Assembly (NCBI GenBank): GCA_023663705.1
Contig: JAMPGY010000004.1
Location: 1-64,000, forward strand
Origin: Clostridium sp.
Lineage (GTDB): Bacteria > Bacteroidota > Bacteroidia > Bacteroidales > Bacteroidaceae
DNA length: 64,000 bases
Reading direction: 5' to 3'
In this document: one piece after another, positions 1 to 8,791 of the stretch
How positions within the stretch are numbered: the stretch's first letter is position 1
How the letters are laid out: each line of letters begins with the position of its first letter
Position numbers and translations under genes: made by a program
The notes under the pieces: model-generated
Seen by the model: only the letters and a program-made list of their open reading frames with translations
The model's database searches: none
What the model was told of the DNA's origin: nothing

Positions 1-1
1 A

Positions 2-1270
2 TCAGAAGGGTTCGATGTCCATTATCATCAGTATGGGGTTGTCCTCCTCGGTCATCGTGGAGAGCAGCCGGCGTTCTTCCTCGGTGAGTTGGGCTTGGAG
101 ATAATCCGAATAATACTCACCGAAGAAATTCTTGTTTTGATTTTCCTTTTTGATAATTTCAAACGGCTGCAAAACTTTGACGAATGAAGTGCCGTTGAGT
201 GTGAAATCAAGGGGTTGTATGTTCGCTTGTGCAAAATTCTGATAAGAATAATGCCCGTATTTGATATGACCCGTGCTGCGGCAATAGAGCAATTCGTCTC
301 CATGGTAAATGTATGCACATATAAAATCCTTTGTGATGAGTATCTCATCTCTGTAGTAGGGTGTGTTTTGTGTTATGGACTCATATTGCTCATTGGTGAT
401 GGTTTGCGACTGTAGCTCGTCAAACAGGTTGTCCCTGCCCGGGAACTTGAAGATAAACTTAGCCTCGCATGTCCCGTTTTCTTTCACCTGCCAGATGGTG
501 TCGGATAGCACGTGACTGAAATACACCTCGTCGTTGCACGTGATGAGGGGATATTTCATATCCTGGGTGAAACGGTCGGCAAGGTCGTCCGGATAGGCAA
601 ATCCTACGTATTGCGGCACTTGTCCTTTGTCTGAAATTATCAATCGGTTGTGATTGATGGCCGGTGTCATGGCGTTGTCGTTATATCCTGTGTGTATCGC
701 CAATTTATCACCCACGAATTCCATTTGCATGTAGTAATAATAGAAAGGCTTTTCTCTCAGCAGTTCGCCCTCGTAATTGAAGTACATCTGTTTGAGTCCA
801 AAGCGGTCTATCAGGCATACCTCCTTTTTGTTTTTATCAATTACCAGGTCGGTCAGTCCGGTGAATTCGCCCGGTCCTCTTTCTTTTTGTCCGTATTTTG
901 TTAAGAAAGCTCCGTCTTTCAGCGAGAAGCGTAGGGCACTGTTGTTGCCCGTATCCAATATAAACAGCGAGTTCCCGTCGGTTGTCAGCTTATCGATGTG
1001 GCCAATGAGACATTCGTCTGTCGTTTCGAGTGCAAGATAGCGTGAACTGTATGCCGGTTTGTACACTTCATCCTGTGGTTTATCCGGAATATTGATAGGT
1101 ATGGCTCCCTCTGTCACCAAATTCATGTAGGGGTATTGGTCTTCCACCATCAGCACTTGGGTTGAGTCGGCCGTGGTGCCGTTCAGGGGACGGACTTCCG
1201 CCACTTCCGCCGTGCGGCAGGCGTTCAATGCGATAAGGGGGATGGCGTACAGAATGTTTTTTGTGCTCAT
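2..1270 (-). CDS. six-bladed beta-propeller lipoprotein (paralogue 1)
   Basis: A 422-residue lipoprotein. A short hydrophobic leader ends in a lipobox-like LNAC (Cys18). The body carries the six-bladed beta-propeller signatures shared by its paralogues here: an ALETTDECLIGHIDK-type strand, a GRGPGEF-type motif (here ERGPGEF), HVLSDTIW, and KFPGRDNLFDE. It ends in TMTEEDNPILMIMDIEPF, also shared. The family is common in Bacteroidales and has no settled function; a sensory, binding or surface role is inference. It is the last gene of a minus-strand run, 15 bp after the GT-C gene, and its last ~90 bp nearly match those of three other copies. Complete, with TGA at the window edge. Confidence 0.85.
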   Translation of the reverse strand: MSTKNILYAIPLIALNACRTAEVAEVRPLNGTTADSTQVLMVEDQYPYMNLVTEGAIPINIPDKPQDEVYKPAYSSRYLALETTDECLIGHIDKLTTDGNSLFILDTGNNSALRFSLKDGAFLTKYGQKERGPGEFTGLTDLVIDKNKKEVCLIDRFGLKQMYFNYEGELLREKPFYYYYMQMEFVGDKLAIHTGYNDNAMTPAINHNRLIISDKGQVPQYVGFAYPDDLADRFTQDMKYPLITCNDEVYFSHVLSDTIWQVKENGTCEAKFIFKFPGRDNLFDELQSQTITNEQYESITQNTPYYRDEILITKDFICAYIYHGDELLYCRSTGHIKYGHYSYQNFAQANIQPLDFTLNGTSFVKVLQPFEIIKKENQNKNFFGEYYSDYLQAQLTEEERRLLSTMTEEDNPILMIMDIEPF

Positions 1271-1285
1271 AAGTCAAAATTACGG

Positions 1286-2650
1286 TTATGGTTGATAAAT
1301 AGGGATCGGCGATGCCAGCGGGGGTGTCTGCTTCAGGCTCGTCATCTTGGCCCTCAGGGTGTCGCTGTTGTGCCACACCTGCGTGCGCCGGAAGGTGTAC
1401 ACGCACAGGGCGAGCACCACCAGAGCCATGCAGGCGGCTGCGCGGCCGCGCAGCGTGCGGTTTTGCCTGTGCCACCACGCCACGAGGAAATGCACGGCCA
1501 CGAACGACAGCCCCACGGAGGCCAGATAGATGTAGCGGTCGGCCACAATGGCTGCCCGCCCGATGGGGATGACGTGGAGCACCGGCAGCAGGTGGATGAC
1601 GAAGAACGCCAGTCCCGCCCGCACGGCCTTGTGGCGGGCGGTGAACCACAGGGCGGCGCAGCCTGCCGTCACGATGAGCGGATAGGTGAGCAGCCAGGCC
1701 GGAAGCGGCTCGCCCGGGCGCATGGGGAAGGGGTAGAGGTAGAGTAGGTTGAAGGGCACGTACCACTTGGTGACATACTCCACCAGCGAATAGCAGCCGA
1801 ACACGAGGCGCTGCATCCACGTGTAGCCCGGCACCGGGGCGGGGCTCGCGCCCGTCTGCGTCAGCGACAGCCAGTCGCCCCCTCGTGCGGGCGAGATGAT
1901 GCAGACGAACACCAGACCGAGCACCAGCGAGAGCAGATAGAAGGGCGCCAATGTGCGCCACACGGCGGTGTCCGTCGGTCTGCGCTTGTAGAACAGCATC
2001 AGCCATGTGGCCCACACGGGAAAGATGAGCGCCTGCTCCTTGCATCCGTAGGCGCAGAGGAAGAGCAGCAGCGCGCCCGCATAGTGCCGCCGTCCGCCCC
2101 CGCCGAGGTGGCGGATGAACTGCATCGTGGCCAGCAGATAGAACAACGTGCACAGCAGTATCTTGGAGGCGCTCACCCAGGCCACGGCCTCCACCTGCAA
2201 CGGATGCACGGCAAAGAGGAGGGTGGTGAGGAAGGCTGTCTGCGTCCGGACGGGGGCGCTCAGGCGGTCACCGTCGGCCATCAGTCTGAGCAGCAGTCTG
2301 TACACCAGCATGCTGTTGGCCACATGAACGGCCAGACAAGTGGCGTGGAAAATCATGGGGTTGTATCCGCCGAGGGTGTAGAGAAGGGTGTAGAGACACT
2401 GGTTCAGCGGCGAATACTGCGTCTCGTAGGGTTCGGTGAAGATGGCGCGCAGGTGATCCGCCGTGAAACCTCCCGCGGTGAAGCGGTTGGTCACCTGCCA
2501 CTGGTCGTCCCAGGCCGTCATCAGCAGATTGTTCCAGGTGGGCGCAAAGGCGGCCAGGGTGATGAGCGCTATCAGCGCCGGGGCGGTGGCCAGCCGGCAC
2601 AGCATACCGCCCGGGTGGTGCGGTGTGCAGAGAGAGGGAGAATTGTTCAT
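1286..2650 (-). CDS. TMTC-like polytopic membrane glycosyltransferase (GT-C fold)
   Basis: A 454-residue protein with about ten hydrophobic segments. The first extracytoplasmic loop has a WDDQW motif (Asp48-Asp49), as in GT-C enzymes that use lipid-linked sugars. HPLQVEAVAW and VADRYIYL (Asp371) further on resemble the TMTC/O-mannosyltransferase group. The C-terminal TPR tail usual in TMTC proteins is missing, so only the membrane part is present. The start is the ATG whose ATGA overlaps the stop of the GT2 gene upstream, which also predicts translational coupling. The likely role is transfer of a sugar made available by that GT2 to an exported acceptor; the acceptor is unknown. Clearly GC-richer than the flanking lipoprotein genes. 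Confidence 0.75.
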   Translation of the reverse strand: MNNSPSLCTPHHPGGMLCRLATAPALIALITLAAFAPTWNNLLMTAWDDQWQVTNRFTAGGFTADHLRAIFTEPYETQYSPLNQCLYTLLYTLGGYNPMIFHATCLAVHVANSMLVYRLLLRLMADGDRLSAPVRTQTAFLTTLLFAVHPLQVEAVAWVSASKILLCTLFYLLATMQFIRHLGGGGRRHYAGALLLFLCAYGCKEQALIFPVWATWLMLFYKRRPTDTAVWRTLAPFYLLSLVLGLVFVCIISPARGGDWLSLTQTGASPAPVPGYTWMQRLVFGCYSLVEYVTKWYVPFNLLYLYPFPMRPGEPLPAWLLTYPLIVTAGCAALWFTARHKAVRAGLAFFVIHLLPVLHVIPIGRAAIVADRYIYLASVGLSFVAVHFLVAWWHRQNRTLRGRAAACMALVVLALCVYTFRRTQVWHNSDTLRAKMTSLKQTPPLASPIPIYQP

Positions 2651-3633
2651 GATGCGTCGGGGGATGCGTTGTGAGGGGATATGTTGGTTTCTCTGACAAT
2701 GTAGGCGGGACGGCGTTTGGTCTGCATGAACATGCGCCCGATGTATTCGCCGATGATGCCCAGCATAAACAAGGTGGCGGCTCCGAGCACGGTGATCAGC
2801 GTGGCCAGCGAGGCCCAGCCGGACACGCTGCGGGTGGTGAACAGGGCCACGTAGCCGATGTAGGCCAGTTCGGCTGCGCTGAGCGCCACAAACAGGGCGG
2901 AGAGCAGGATGCCCAGCCTCAGGGGGCGCACGGTGAAGGCCGTGATGCCGTCGGCCGCCAGGCTCACCATGCGCCACAGCGGGTATTTCGTGTGGCCCCA
3001 CCGGCGGTTGTCGGCCTTGTAGCGCACCACCGTCTGTCGGAAGCCGCACCAGGCCACCATGCCGCGCAGGAATAAATCATCCTCCGGGCATGCGCGCAGC
3101 ACATCGGTCACCTTGCGGTCCGTCAGGCGGAAGTCGGCGCATCCGGGTTGCAGCTCCGTGCGGGACAGGAAGTTGATGACGCGGTAGAACAGGGCGGAGC
3201 TGATGCGCTTGAAGGCACCGCATCCGGCGGCATCCTCGCGGCAGGTGTTGACCACCTCGTATCCCTCGTCCCACAGCTCCAGCATCCGGGGCAGCAGCGA
3301 GGCGGGATGCTGCATGTCGGCATCCATCGTCACGGCGGCCTGTCCGCCGGCCATGGCGAGTCCGGCTCTCAGTGCGTTCTGGTGTCCGAAGTTGCGCGAC
3401 AGCGCCACGTATCTCACTCTTGCATCCTCCCGGGCCAGCCGCCTGATTTCCTCCATCGTGCCGTCCGTACTGCCGTCGTCCACAAAAACGATTTCGTAGG
3501 TGCGGCCCGTAGCGTCCATCTGCCGTGCGATGCCCTGCCAGCAAGGGCGGACGTTGCCGGCCTCGTTGTAGCAGGGCAGGACGACGGACACCTCTATATC
3601 CTCCGGTTGCGGCCGGTTGTCAGTGTGTGTCAT
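2647..3633 (-). CDS. family 2 glycosyltransferase, polyprenyl-phosphate sugar synthase type
   Basis: A 328-residue enzyme with an N-terminal GT-A domain: VVLPCYNEAGNV near residue 18, VDDGSTDGT (Asp52-Asp53) and MDADMQHP with the metal-binding Asp104/Asp106. Two C-terminal membrane helices (about 230-300) follow. This layout is that of DPM1/GtrB/ArnC-type enzymes, which move a sugar from a nucleotide onto polyprenyl phosphate at the cytoplasmic membrane. The partner gene downstream overlaps by 4 bp and encodes a GT-C transferase that could use the lipid-linked product. The sugar cannot be read from the sequence. The start is 8 bp after the upstream lipoprotein stop, so all four genes from 4930 down to 2 are probably one operon. 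Confidence 0.85.
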   Translation of the reverse strand: MTHTDNRPQPEDIEVSVVLPCYNEAGNVRPCWQGIARQMDATGRTYEIVFVDDGSTDGTMEEIRRLAREDARVRYVALSRNFGHQNALRAGLAMAGGQAAVTMDADMQHPASLLPRMLELWDEGYEVVNTCREDAAGCGAFKRISSALFYRVINFLSRTELQPGCADFRLTDRKVTDVLRACPEDDLFLRGMVAWCGFRQTVVRYKADNRRWGHTKYPLWRMVSLAADGITAFTVRPLRLGILLSALFVALSAAELAYIGYVALFTTRSVSGWASLATLITVLGAATLFMLGIIGEYIGRMFMQTKRRPAYIVRETNISPHNASPDAS

Positions 3634-3640
3634 CTCGGGT

Positions 3641-4930
3641 TCAGAAGGGTTCGATGTCCATTATCATCAGTATGGGATTGTCCTCCTCGGTCATCGTGGA
3701 GAGCAGCCGGCGTTCTTCCTCGGTGAGTTGGGTGTCCAGCATGTGTTTGTATTGTGCTTCAGAGACCATGCTTTTCATCCACTGCATATCTTTGATAATT
3801 TCGAAGGGCTGCAAGGGCAGGACAAAAGAAGTGTCGTTTAGTGTGTATTTGGCAGAGCGGTTGGTCGGTGTACCGAAACAGCGGTAATTGGGGGAACCAT
3901 TGAAACAGTGTCCGGTGGAGAGGCAATACAGCACTGTGGGTGCTCCGTTGATGTCGGCTTTCACAAAGTCTTTGGTGATGGCAAGTTCGTCTCGGTAGTA
4001 GGGTTTGCCTTCCTTTTTTCTTTCATATTCATCATCAGTAATACCTTGGAAATCTTTTTCGTCATACAGATTGTCTCTGCCGGGGAACTTGAACACATAG
4101 TGTGCCTCGCAGACACCGTTCTCTTTGATCTGCCAGATGGTATCGGAGAGCACATGATTGTAGTATACCTCACCGTTGCAGGTCAGGAAGTTGTGTTTTG
4201 CGCTTTGATGGAATTTGTCGTCAAATCCTTCCCTGAACGAGAATCCTACGTAGAGAGGCGTCTGATCGGATTTTGCAAGCACCAGTCGGTTGTTTCTAAG
4301 CGAGGGGGCGTGCTCGTTCTTGTTGAATTCCGTGTGCAGGAGCAAGTGTTCTCCGAGACACTCTATGGCGTTGTAGCAATAGAATAACGGCTCTTCGCGC
4401 ACCAGTTGACCGTCGTAGTTGAAACATATCAGTTTGTATAGCTGAAAGTCAATCAGGTATATTTCTTTTTTTGCTTTATTTATCGATATTTCGTTCAGGT
4501 CAATGTATTCTCCCGGTCCCCGTCCATAATTCCCGATTCTGTTTAGAAAACGTCCGTCTTGTTGCGAAAAGCGAAGCACCTGGTTGTTGGTGTTGTCGAA
4601 GATGAAAATATTTGCGTCGTCCGATTCTATTTTGTCAATATATCCAATGAGACATTCATCCGTGGTCTCCAGGGGCAGGTAACGGATGTGGGTTTTCGGA
4701 GTGAAGTCTTTCGAAACCTCTTCCTTTACCTGCAGGTGTATGGCTCCCTCTGTCACCAACGTCATAGATGGATAATACTCTTCGATTTGCAACGTTAAAG
4801 TGGAGTCTCCTATGCTGCTGCCGGCAAGTGGCCCGATTTCTATTGTGTTGGTGTTCCTGCAGGAGGAAACGGTCAGGAAAACAAGGAACACGTAAAGGGG
4901 AGTCTGTTTAATGTTTCCGGTCTTTTTCAT
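3641..4930 (-). CDS. six-bladed beta-propeller lipoprotein (paralogue 2)
   Basis: A 429-residue lipoprotein with a signal peptide ending in a TVSSC lipobox. The same propeller landmarks as in paralogue 1 follow: LPLETTDECLIGYIDK, YGRGPGEY, HVLSDTIWQIKENG, KFPGRDNLYDE, LQPFEIIK and the TMTEEDNPILMIMDIEPF end. It is the first gene of the lipoprotein-GT2-GT-C-lipoprotein run. It is preceded by copy A of the promoter-leader cassette, with about 200 nt between the -7 box and the ATG. Its first ~55 codons and its leader nearly match the broken copy at 9215-9809, which points to recent duplication. Function unknown beyond the fold. Confidence 0.87.
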   Translation of the reverse strand: MKKTGNIKQTPLYVFLVFLTVSSCRNTNTIEIGPLAGSSIGDSTLTLQIEEYYPSMTLVTEGAIHLQVKEEVSKDFTPKTHIRYLPLETTDECLIGYIDKIESDDANIFIFDNTNNQVLRFSQQDGRFLNRIGNYGRGPGEYIDLNEISINKAKKEIYLIDFQLYKLICFNYDGQLVREEPLFYCYNAIECLGEHLLLHTEFNKNEHAPSLRNNRLVLAKSDQTPLYVGFSFREGFDDKFHQSAKHNFLTCNGEVYYNHVLSDTIWQIKENGVCEAHYVFKFPGRDNLYDEKDFQGITDDEYERKKEGKPYYRDELAITKDFVKADINGAPTVLYCLSTGHCFNGSPNYRCFGTPTNRSAKYTLNDTSFVLPLQPFEIIKDMQWMKSMVSEAQYKHMLDTQLTEEERRLLSTMTEEDNPILMIMDIEPF

Positions 4931-5163
4931 ACGACTGCTATTTTAGTAAGTTAATAAAAATTTCTGTTTCAGTCCGCCTCTGTGGCGGGTCTGTTTTTGG
5001 GTTTTATCGGCTTGATGAAAAAGAGTAGCCTTTCTTTCATGTAGCTAATAACGCTGTTTTGCTCAACACAAAAGAAAGCAGAGAAATATTCGTTCCCGAT
5101 AGTTCGGAACTCCCCGTTATGTTTAACAGTGGTAAAGTTACATTGTTTTTCGGTATTTGCAAA
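4931..5163 (-). promoter_or_regulatory. promoter-leader cassette, copy A
   Basis: Promoter on the minus strand: TTTG (5160-5163), 19 nt, then TAACTTTA (5133-5140), one base off the Bacteroidetes TAnnTTTG consensus. The ~200-nt leader that follows holds a tiny ORF at 4969-5040 (minus) encoding MKERLLFFIKPIKPKNRP plus five residues. A pyrimidine run, CTTTCTTTT, upstream of the tiny ORF can pair with the AAAGAAAG at its start. Copies B and C share promoter spacing, the tiny ORF start and the run. The frame upstream also encodes EFRTIGNEYFSAFFCVEQ in this copy and a related string in B and C, though without its own start codon after the promoter. A regulatory role is inference. Confidence 0.65.
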
Positions 5164-5511
5164 TACTTTGGCCTGTTTTTTAGAATTATACATGTGAAAA
5201 TTTCATTTTTTAAATTCTAATATATATATTTGTGCAATAATAAGGAATGTCGTATTTCATGATATATAGTATATTGGCTTCAGTCTGTCAATTGGACAAT
5301 TTTTGCAGTTGCTTATTCCCTGGTATTGCAAAATAAGTTGAAGACAGATTGGGGTATTAATGTCAGGTAGAGAATCAATTTAAAGACGTTGGAAAATGCT
5401 CGTCAAGTGGAATTCATAAGTTGCGAAAAAAATCTATTAAGTAATGATGATTGTACAGAAACCAAGGGAGATCCCTGTAATCCGGCAGTCCGATAATTCA
5501 GAAAGTTGGAA
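5164..5511. other. AT-rich divergent intergenic region
   Basis: No gene was found between the leftward leader (copy A) and the rightward broken propeller gene. A rightward TATATTTG (5225-5232) matches the -7 consensus but has no matching -33 box. It would give a ~275-nt leader that does not resemble the cassette seen in copies A-C. Confidence 0.45.
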
Positions 5512-6777
5512 ATGAAGCGGATATCTTTATTTTTTATAGTAAGTTGCATTTTGTGTTGCTGCCATAATGGAGGGGTGAAAAAATACGAGCCTTTGAATGC
5601 GGAGGTACAAGGTGCTTTAATTGAAATTAATGATAGTGTATCTTCGTTCAAAAGACAGGATGTTTCACCTGTGATTATACCCATAGTTGAAAAACAAATT
5701 TACAGAACGGACTCGCTGTTTGAATGTTTTTCTTATATTCCTTTGGAAACCTGTGAGGAGGGTCTTGTGGGTAATATAAAGAAAATATGTGCGGATGAAA
5801 ATTATTTATTTGTGCTGGATTCGGATAATCAGAAAATCGTGCAGTTTGATACGGACGGACGGTTTGTTCGCACCATTGGAAGTCGTGGACGTGGACCTCA
5901 TGAATATACGGGTGTGTGTGACATGACTCTGGATAAGAAAAGGCGTGTAATCTGTTTGCTGGATGCAGGTGCGGCAAAATTACTTTTCTATGATTATGAC
6001 GGCAAGTGCGTGAAGGAGGAGCCGATGTATTATATGTTTTCCGAGATGGCTTTCATAGACACTCTTCGTGTGTATCATGTTGGCCGCTCGCATAATGAGG
6101 GAGTCCCTGCGGTGGATTTGTTTCATCTTATCATTTCAAATGATAGTCAGGTGCCTCTGTTCTGTGACTTTCCGATGTCGGAGACACATAGAAGGTCTTT
6201 TAATTTCAGTTTGCCAAATCCGCTGAGCGAAAGTTCGGATGGTGTTTTTTACAACACCCCTCTGTCTGATACGTTATGATGTGTCACTCCTCGTGGATGT
6301 GAAGCGGCTTATGTCTTGAAATTCCCGGACAGAGAGTCTTCCTTTACACCGGAGGAGGTGGCTATGATGAGCAGCGATGATTATTTCAAACGTAAGAGAG
6401 AGATGGATACATACGGAGGTAATCTTCATGTAACACCTTGTTTTGTCTATTTCTATTTGCTTAATAAAGAACAACGGGTCTCCTCTGTATTGTATAATCG
6501 CAAGAGTGGGAATGTCAGGCGTTATGAAATCACGGAACTGCCTCCTTTGGCGATGCGTCGTTTAGGAGACTATTATGCCAATTCCACCTATCAGCATGTG
6601 TTGGCCGACAGTGTATTGGTCAAGGTTCTTCAGCCGTATGATGTCATTCGCCGTTTCAAGTCGGGTGACGATCATCGTTATTACAATGCACTTTGTGAGG
6701 AAGATCGCCGGATGTTGGATAGTTGGACAGAGGAGAGCAATCCTGTCTTGATGTTGGCTAAGCCTCGAAACTTTTAG
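5512..6777 (+). pseudogene. six-bladed beta-propeller lipoprotein broken by in-frame TGA (paralogue 3)
   Basis: One frame of ~422 codons interrupted once by TGA at 6277-6279. The start used is the ATG at 5512; a TTG two codons upstream is less likely. The leader peptide is MKRISLFFIVSCILCCC, a lipoprotein-type signal. Propeller motifs include FSYIPLETCEEGLVGNIKK and GRGPHEY. Around the stop the frame reads LSDTL-stop-CVTPRGCEAAYVLKFPDRE, where the intact paralogues have LSDTIW followed by a similar string ending in KFPGRD. The stop thus replaces the conserved Trp, a single TGG-to-TGA change. The end (TEESNPVLMLAKPRNF) diverges from the others, so this is an older branch. Rightward, unlike its relatives. 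Read-through or sequencing error are alternatives to loss. Confidence 0.8.
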
Positions 6778-6901
6778 CCATCCATAGAGTTGATTCTTTA
6801 TTGCATCGGACGTGGGGTGGCTTTGTTTTGAGGCTGCTCCACGTTTGTGTGGCGGCCATCACGATTACGGCTGCGGCGGATGCTGATAATTTTTGTTTCA
6901 T
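6758..6901 (-). CDS. possible small exported peptide
   Basis: A 47-codon frame starting MKQKLSASAAAVIVMAATQTW, a basic N-terminus followed by a hydrophobic core as in small exported peptides such as the NVEALA group. The remainder (SSLKTKPPHVRCNKES and a short tail) has no motif I recognise. It lies downstream of the propeller gene at 6986-8263 on the same strand, past a hairpin, and overlaps the end of the broken propeller gene on the other strand by 20 bp. It may be a real peptide gene, a remnant, or chance. Confidence 0.3.
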   Translation of the reverse strand: MKQKLSASAAAVIVMAATQTWSSLKTKPPHVRCNKESTLWMAKSFEA

Positions 6902-6925
6902 AGAATAATAAGGGATTGATGTCCG

Positions 6926-6969
6926 CAGCCCCGGCGCGCGCTGTCTCTTAATCACGCCGGCCGGGGCTG
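6926..6969 (-). terminator. hairpin downstream of paralogue 4
   Basis: Ten-base arms CAGCCCCGGC (6926-6935) and GCCGGGGCTG (6960-6969) with a 24-nt loop, 16 bp past the stop of the lipoprotein gene at 6986. No clean T-run follows, so termination is probable rather than certain. Confidence 0.5.
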
Positions 6970-6985
6970 TAGATGTGTTGTATTA

Positions 6986-8263
6986 TTAGAAGGGTTCGAT
7001 GTCCATTATCATCAGTATGGGATTGTCCTCCTCGGTCATCGTGGAGAGCAGCTGGCGCTCTTTCTCGGTGAGCTGACTGTTGATGAAGAACTCATACATT
7101 TCTTCGTCGAGTTCTTGTTTTGAACGTTGGTTCGCTCTGATGATGTCAAAAGGCTGAAGCACTTTCACAAAGGACGTTCCGTTGATGGCGAAATCGGCCT
7201 TCCATGCGGATTTCATGGCAAAACTCTGATGCTGGGGCTTGCCATAGATGTAATGCCCCGTCGGGATGTAATAAAGAATGTTGTCTGCTCCATTGATGAT
7301 GGCTTTGACGAAGTCCTTTGTAATGATGATTTCATCTCGGTAATGCGGTACTCCTGCGGTCTTCTCTTCGTATTGCTCGTCCGTGATGCCCTGGAAATCT
7401 TTGTCGTCAAACAAGTTGTCTCTTCCGGGGAACTTGAATATGAAGGCGGCTTCGCAAACGCCTTCTTCCTTCACTCGCCAAATGGTGTCGGACAGGACGT
7501 GGTTGTAATACACCTCTTCGCCGCAGGTCATCAATCCGTGTTTCAATCCTTGGTGCAGATTCGCACTCAGGGTTTCGGTGAAGGCGAAACCAATGTGGCG
7601 CGGGGTCTGATTCGCATCAGCCAGCACCAGTCTGTTTCGATACAGGGGCGGAACGTCTTCGTTGTCGTTCATGTCGGTGCATATCACCATTCCGTCTCCC
7701 GCAAACTCCAATGAGTTGTAATAGTAGAACATGGGTTCTTCGCGCACCAAAGCTCCATCGTAGTTGAAGTGCAGCAGTTTATATCCGAAGGCATCGAGCA
7801 AACAAACCTCTTTGGCTTTCTTGTTCAGGCTCATGTCGGTGATTCGGATAAACTCACCGGGGCCTCTTCCCGTGTTTCCGAATTTGTTCTGAAAACTTCC
7901 GTCCGAACCGGAGAATCGGAGCACCTGGTTGTTACTTTTGTCGAAGAGGAATAAATCCTGTCCGTCCGATTCCATTTTGTCGATATGCCCTACAAGGCAT
8001 TCCTCTTTCGTTTCCAAAGCCAGATAGTGTGTGGCGGCTTTTATCTGTTCTTTTTCAGAGTTGACATTTTTCTCGTCGCTTACCTGTAGGTGTATGGCGT
8101 TGTCGGTTTCCAGCTCTATGCAAGGGAGCTTTTCTTCCACCAAAATTGTGCGGGTGGTGTCGGCGGTTGTTTCGTTCAGGGGACGTATTTCCGTTACACT
8201 TGCCTGACGGCAGGAATAAGTGAGCAGGCATGTTGTCAGACTCAAAAAAACTATTTTCTTCAT
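6986..8263 (-). CDS. six-bladed beta-propeller lipoprotein (paralogue 4)
   Basis: A 425-residue lipoprotein; the leader peptide MKKIVFLSLTTCLLTYSC ends in a lipobox-like Cys18. Shared propeller landmarks: LALETKEECLVGHIDKMESD, TGRGPGEF, HVLSDTIWRVKEEG, KFPGRDNLFDD, TSFVKVLQPFDIIR, and the common end TMTEEDNPILMIMDIEPF. It follows the NVEALA-like peptide gene by only 9 bp, so both are probably made from one transcript started at leader copy B. In Bacteroidales such peptides and TolB/propeller-like lipoproteins are often neighbours, and a functional link (for example export or recognition of the peptide) has not been shown. Apparently intact. Confidence 0.87.
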   Translation of the reverse strand: MKKIVFLSLTTCLLTYSCRQASVTEIRPLNETTADTTRTILVEEKLPCIELETDNAIHLQVSDEKNVNSEKEQIKAATHYLALETKEECLVGHIDKMESDGQDLFLFDKSNNQVLRFSGSDGSFQNKFGNTGRGPGEFIRITDMSLNKKAKEVCLLDAFGYKLLHFNYDGALVREEPMFYYYNSLEFAGDGMVICTDMNDNEDVPPLYRNRLVLADANQTPRHIGFAFTETLSANLHQGLKHGLMTCGEEVYYNHVLSDTIWRVKEEGVCEAAFIFKFPGRDNLFDDKDFQGITDEQYEEKTAGVPHYRDEIIITKDFVKAIINGADNILYYIPTGHYIYGKPQHQSFAMKSAWKADFAINGTSFVKVLQPFDIIRANQRSKQELDEEMYEFFINSQLTEKERQLLSTMTEEDNPILMIMDIEPF

Positions 8264-8272
8264 AATGGTTGT

Positions 8273-8791
8273 TTAATTTGTACCTTTAATTAAATTTTTA
8301 CAGTCTAGTTCGGCGTCTTTGGGGTAGCAACAAGTTTTTTTTGCTTTTTTCTCACAGACTATTTGGTTGCTTGTGAACTCTTGCTCTGTGATTTCCGTAA
8401 TCCCTTTCATTAATCCTGTGAGGCTGTGTATGGTGTCGCAGTCGAATTTTATGTTTATACTATTAGAAGTATAATCGAATGTTGCTGTGGCGACTTTTTC
8501 AATTTCCCCTTTGTGATTTTTGGTGTAATAGGGGGTGACTTCTTTCGTAGGACAATCAATGTGGTGTGTTGTTGTTTCTGTTTCCCGATTATGATAAATA
8601 TCCTTAAAACCTGGTTTGGTGGCGCATGAGATGGTTGCGTCCTCGTCTTCCGCCGGAGAAGCGTTAATGCCCAGCAACCTGCTGCTGTCTGTAATCCCGT
8701 AATTGTTCCACGCGTGGATGAGGTTCATGGTCACAACGGCTGCAAAAGCAGTTACTCCGATTGCAATCCGGATTTTTTTGGTCTTCTCCAT
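8273..8791 (-). CDS. NVEALA-like secreted Cys-rich peptide precursor
   Basis: A 172-residue protein. The N-terminus KKIRIAIGVTAFAAVVTMN is a signal-like segment. It is followed by LLGINASPAEDED, resembling the NVEALA boundary of this Bacteroidetes family (leader, small acidic junction, then Cys-rich tail). The rest has seven cysteines, including ISCATKPG, HIDCPTKE and TCCYPKD. Longer than the usual family member (often under 100 residues). It is the first gene after leader copy B and is followed 9 bp later by a propeller lipoprotein. Family assignment rests on N-terminal pattern and neighbourhood, so it is moderate. Its role is unknown. Confidence 0.6.
   Translation of the reverse strand: MEKTKKIRIAIGVTAFAAVVTMNLIHAWNNYGITDSSRLLGINASPAEDEDATISCATKPGFKDIYHNRETETTTHHIDCPTKEVTPYYTKNHKGEIEKVATATFDYTSNSINIKFDCDTIHSLTGLMKGITEITEQEFTSNQIVCEKKAKKTCCYPKDAELDCKNLIKGTN

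Noticed and set aside
4969-5193. 74-codon gene on the minus strand
   Set aside because: Its first codons lie upstream of the predicted promoter. Treated instead as a leader with a shorter tiny ORF at 4969-5040.
6316-6777. Independent 153-residue gene
   Set aside because: It is the continuation, in the same frame, of the propeller gene interrupted at 6277; it lacks its own signal peptide.
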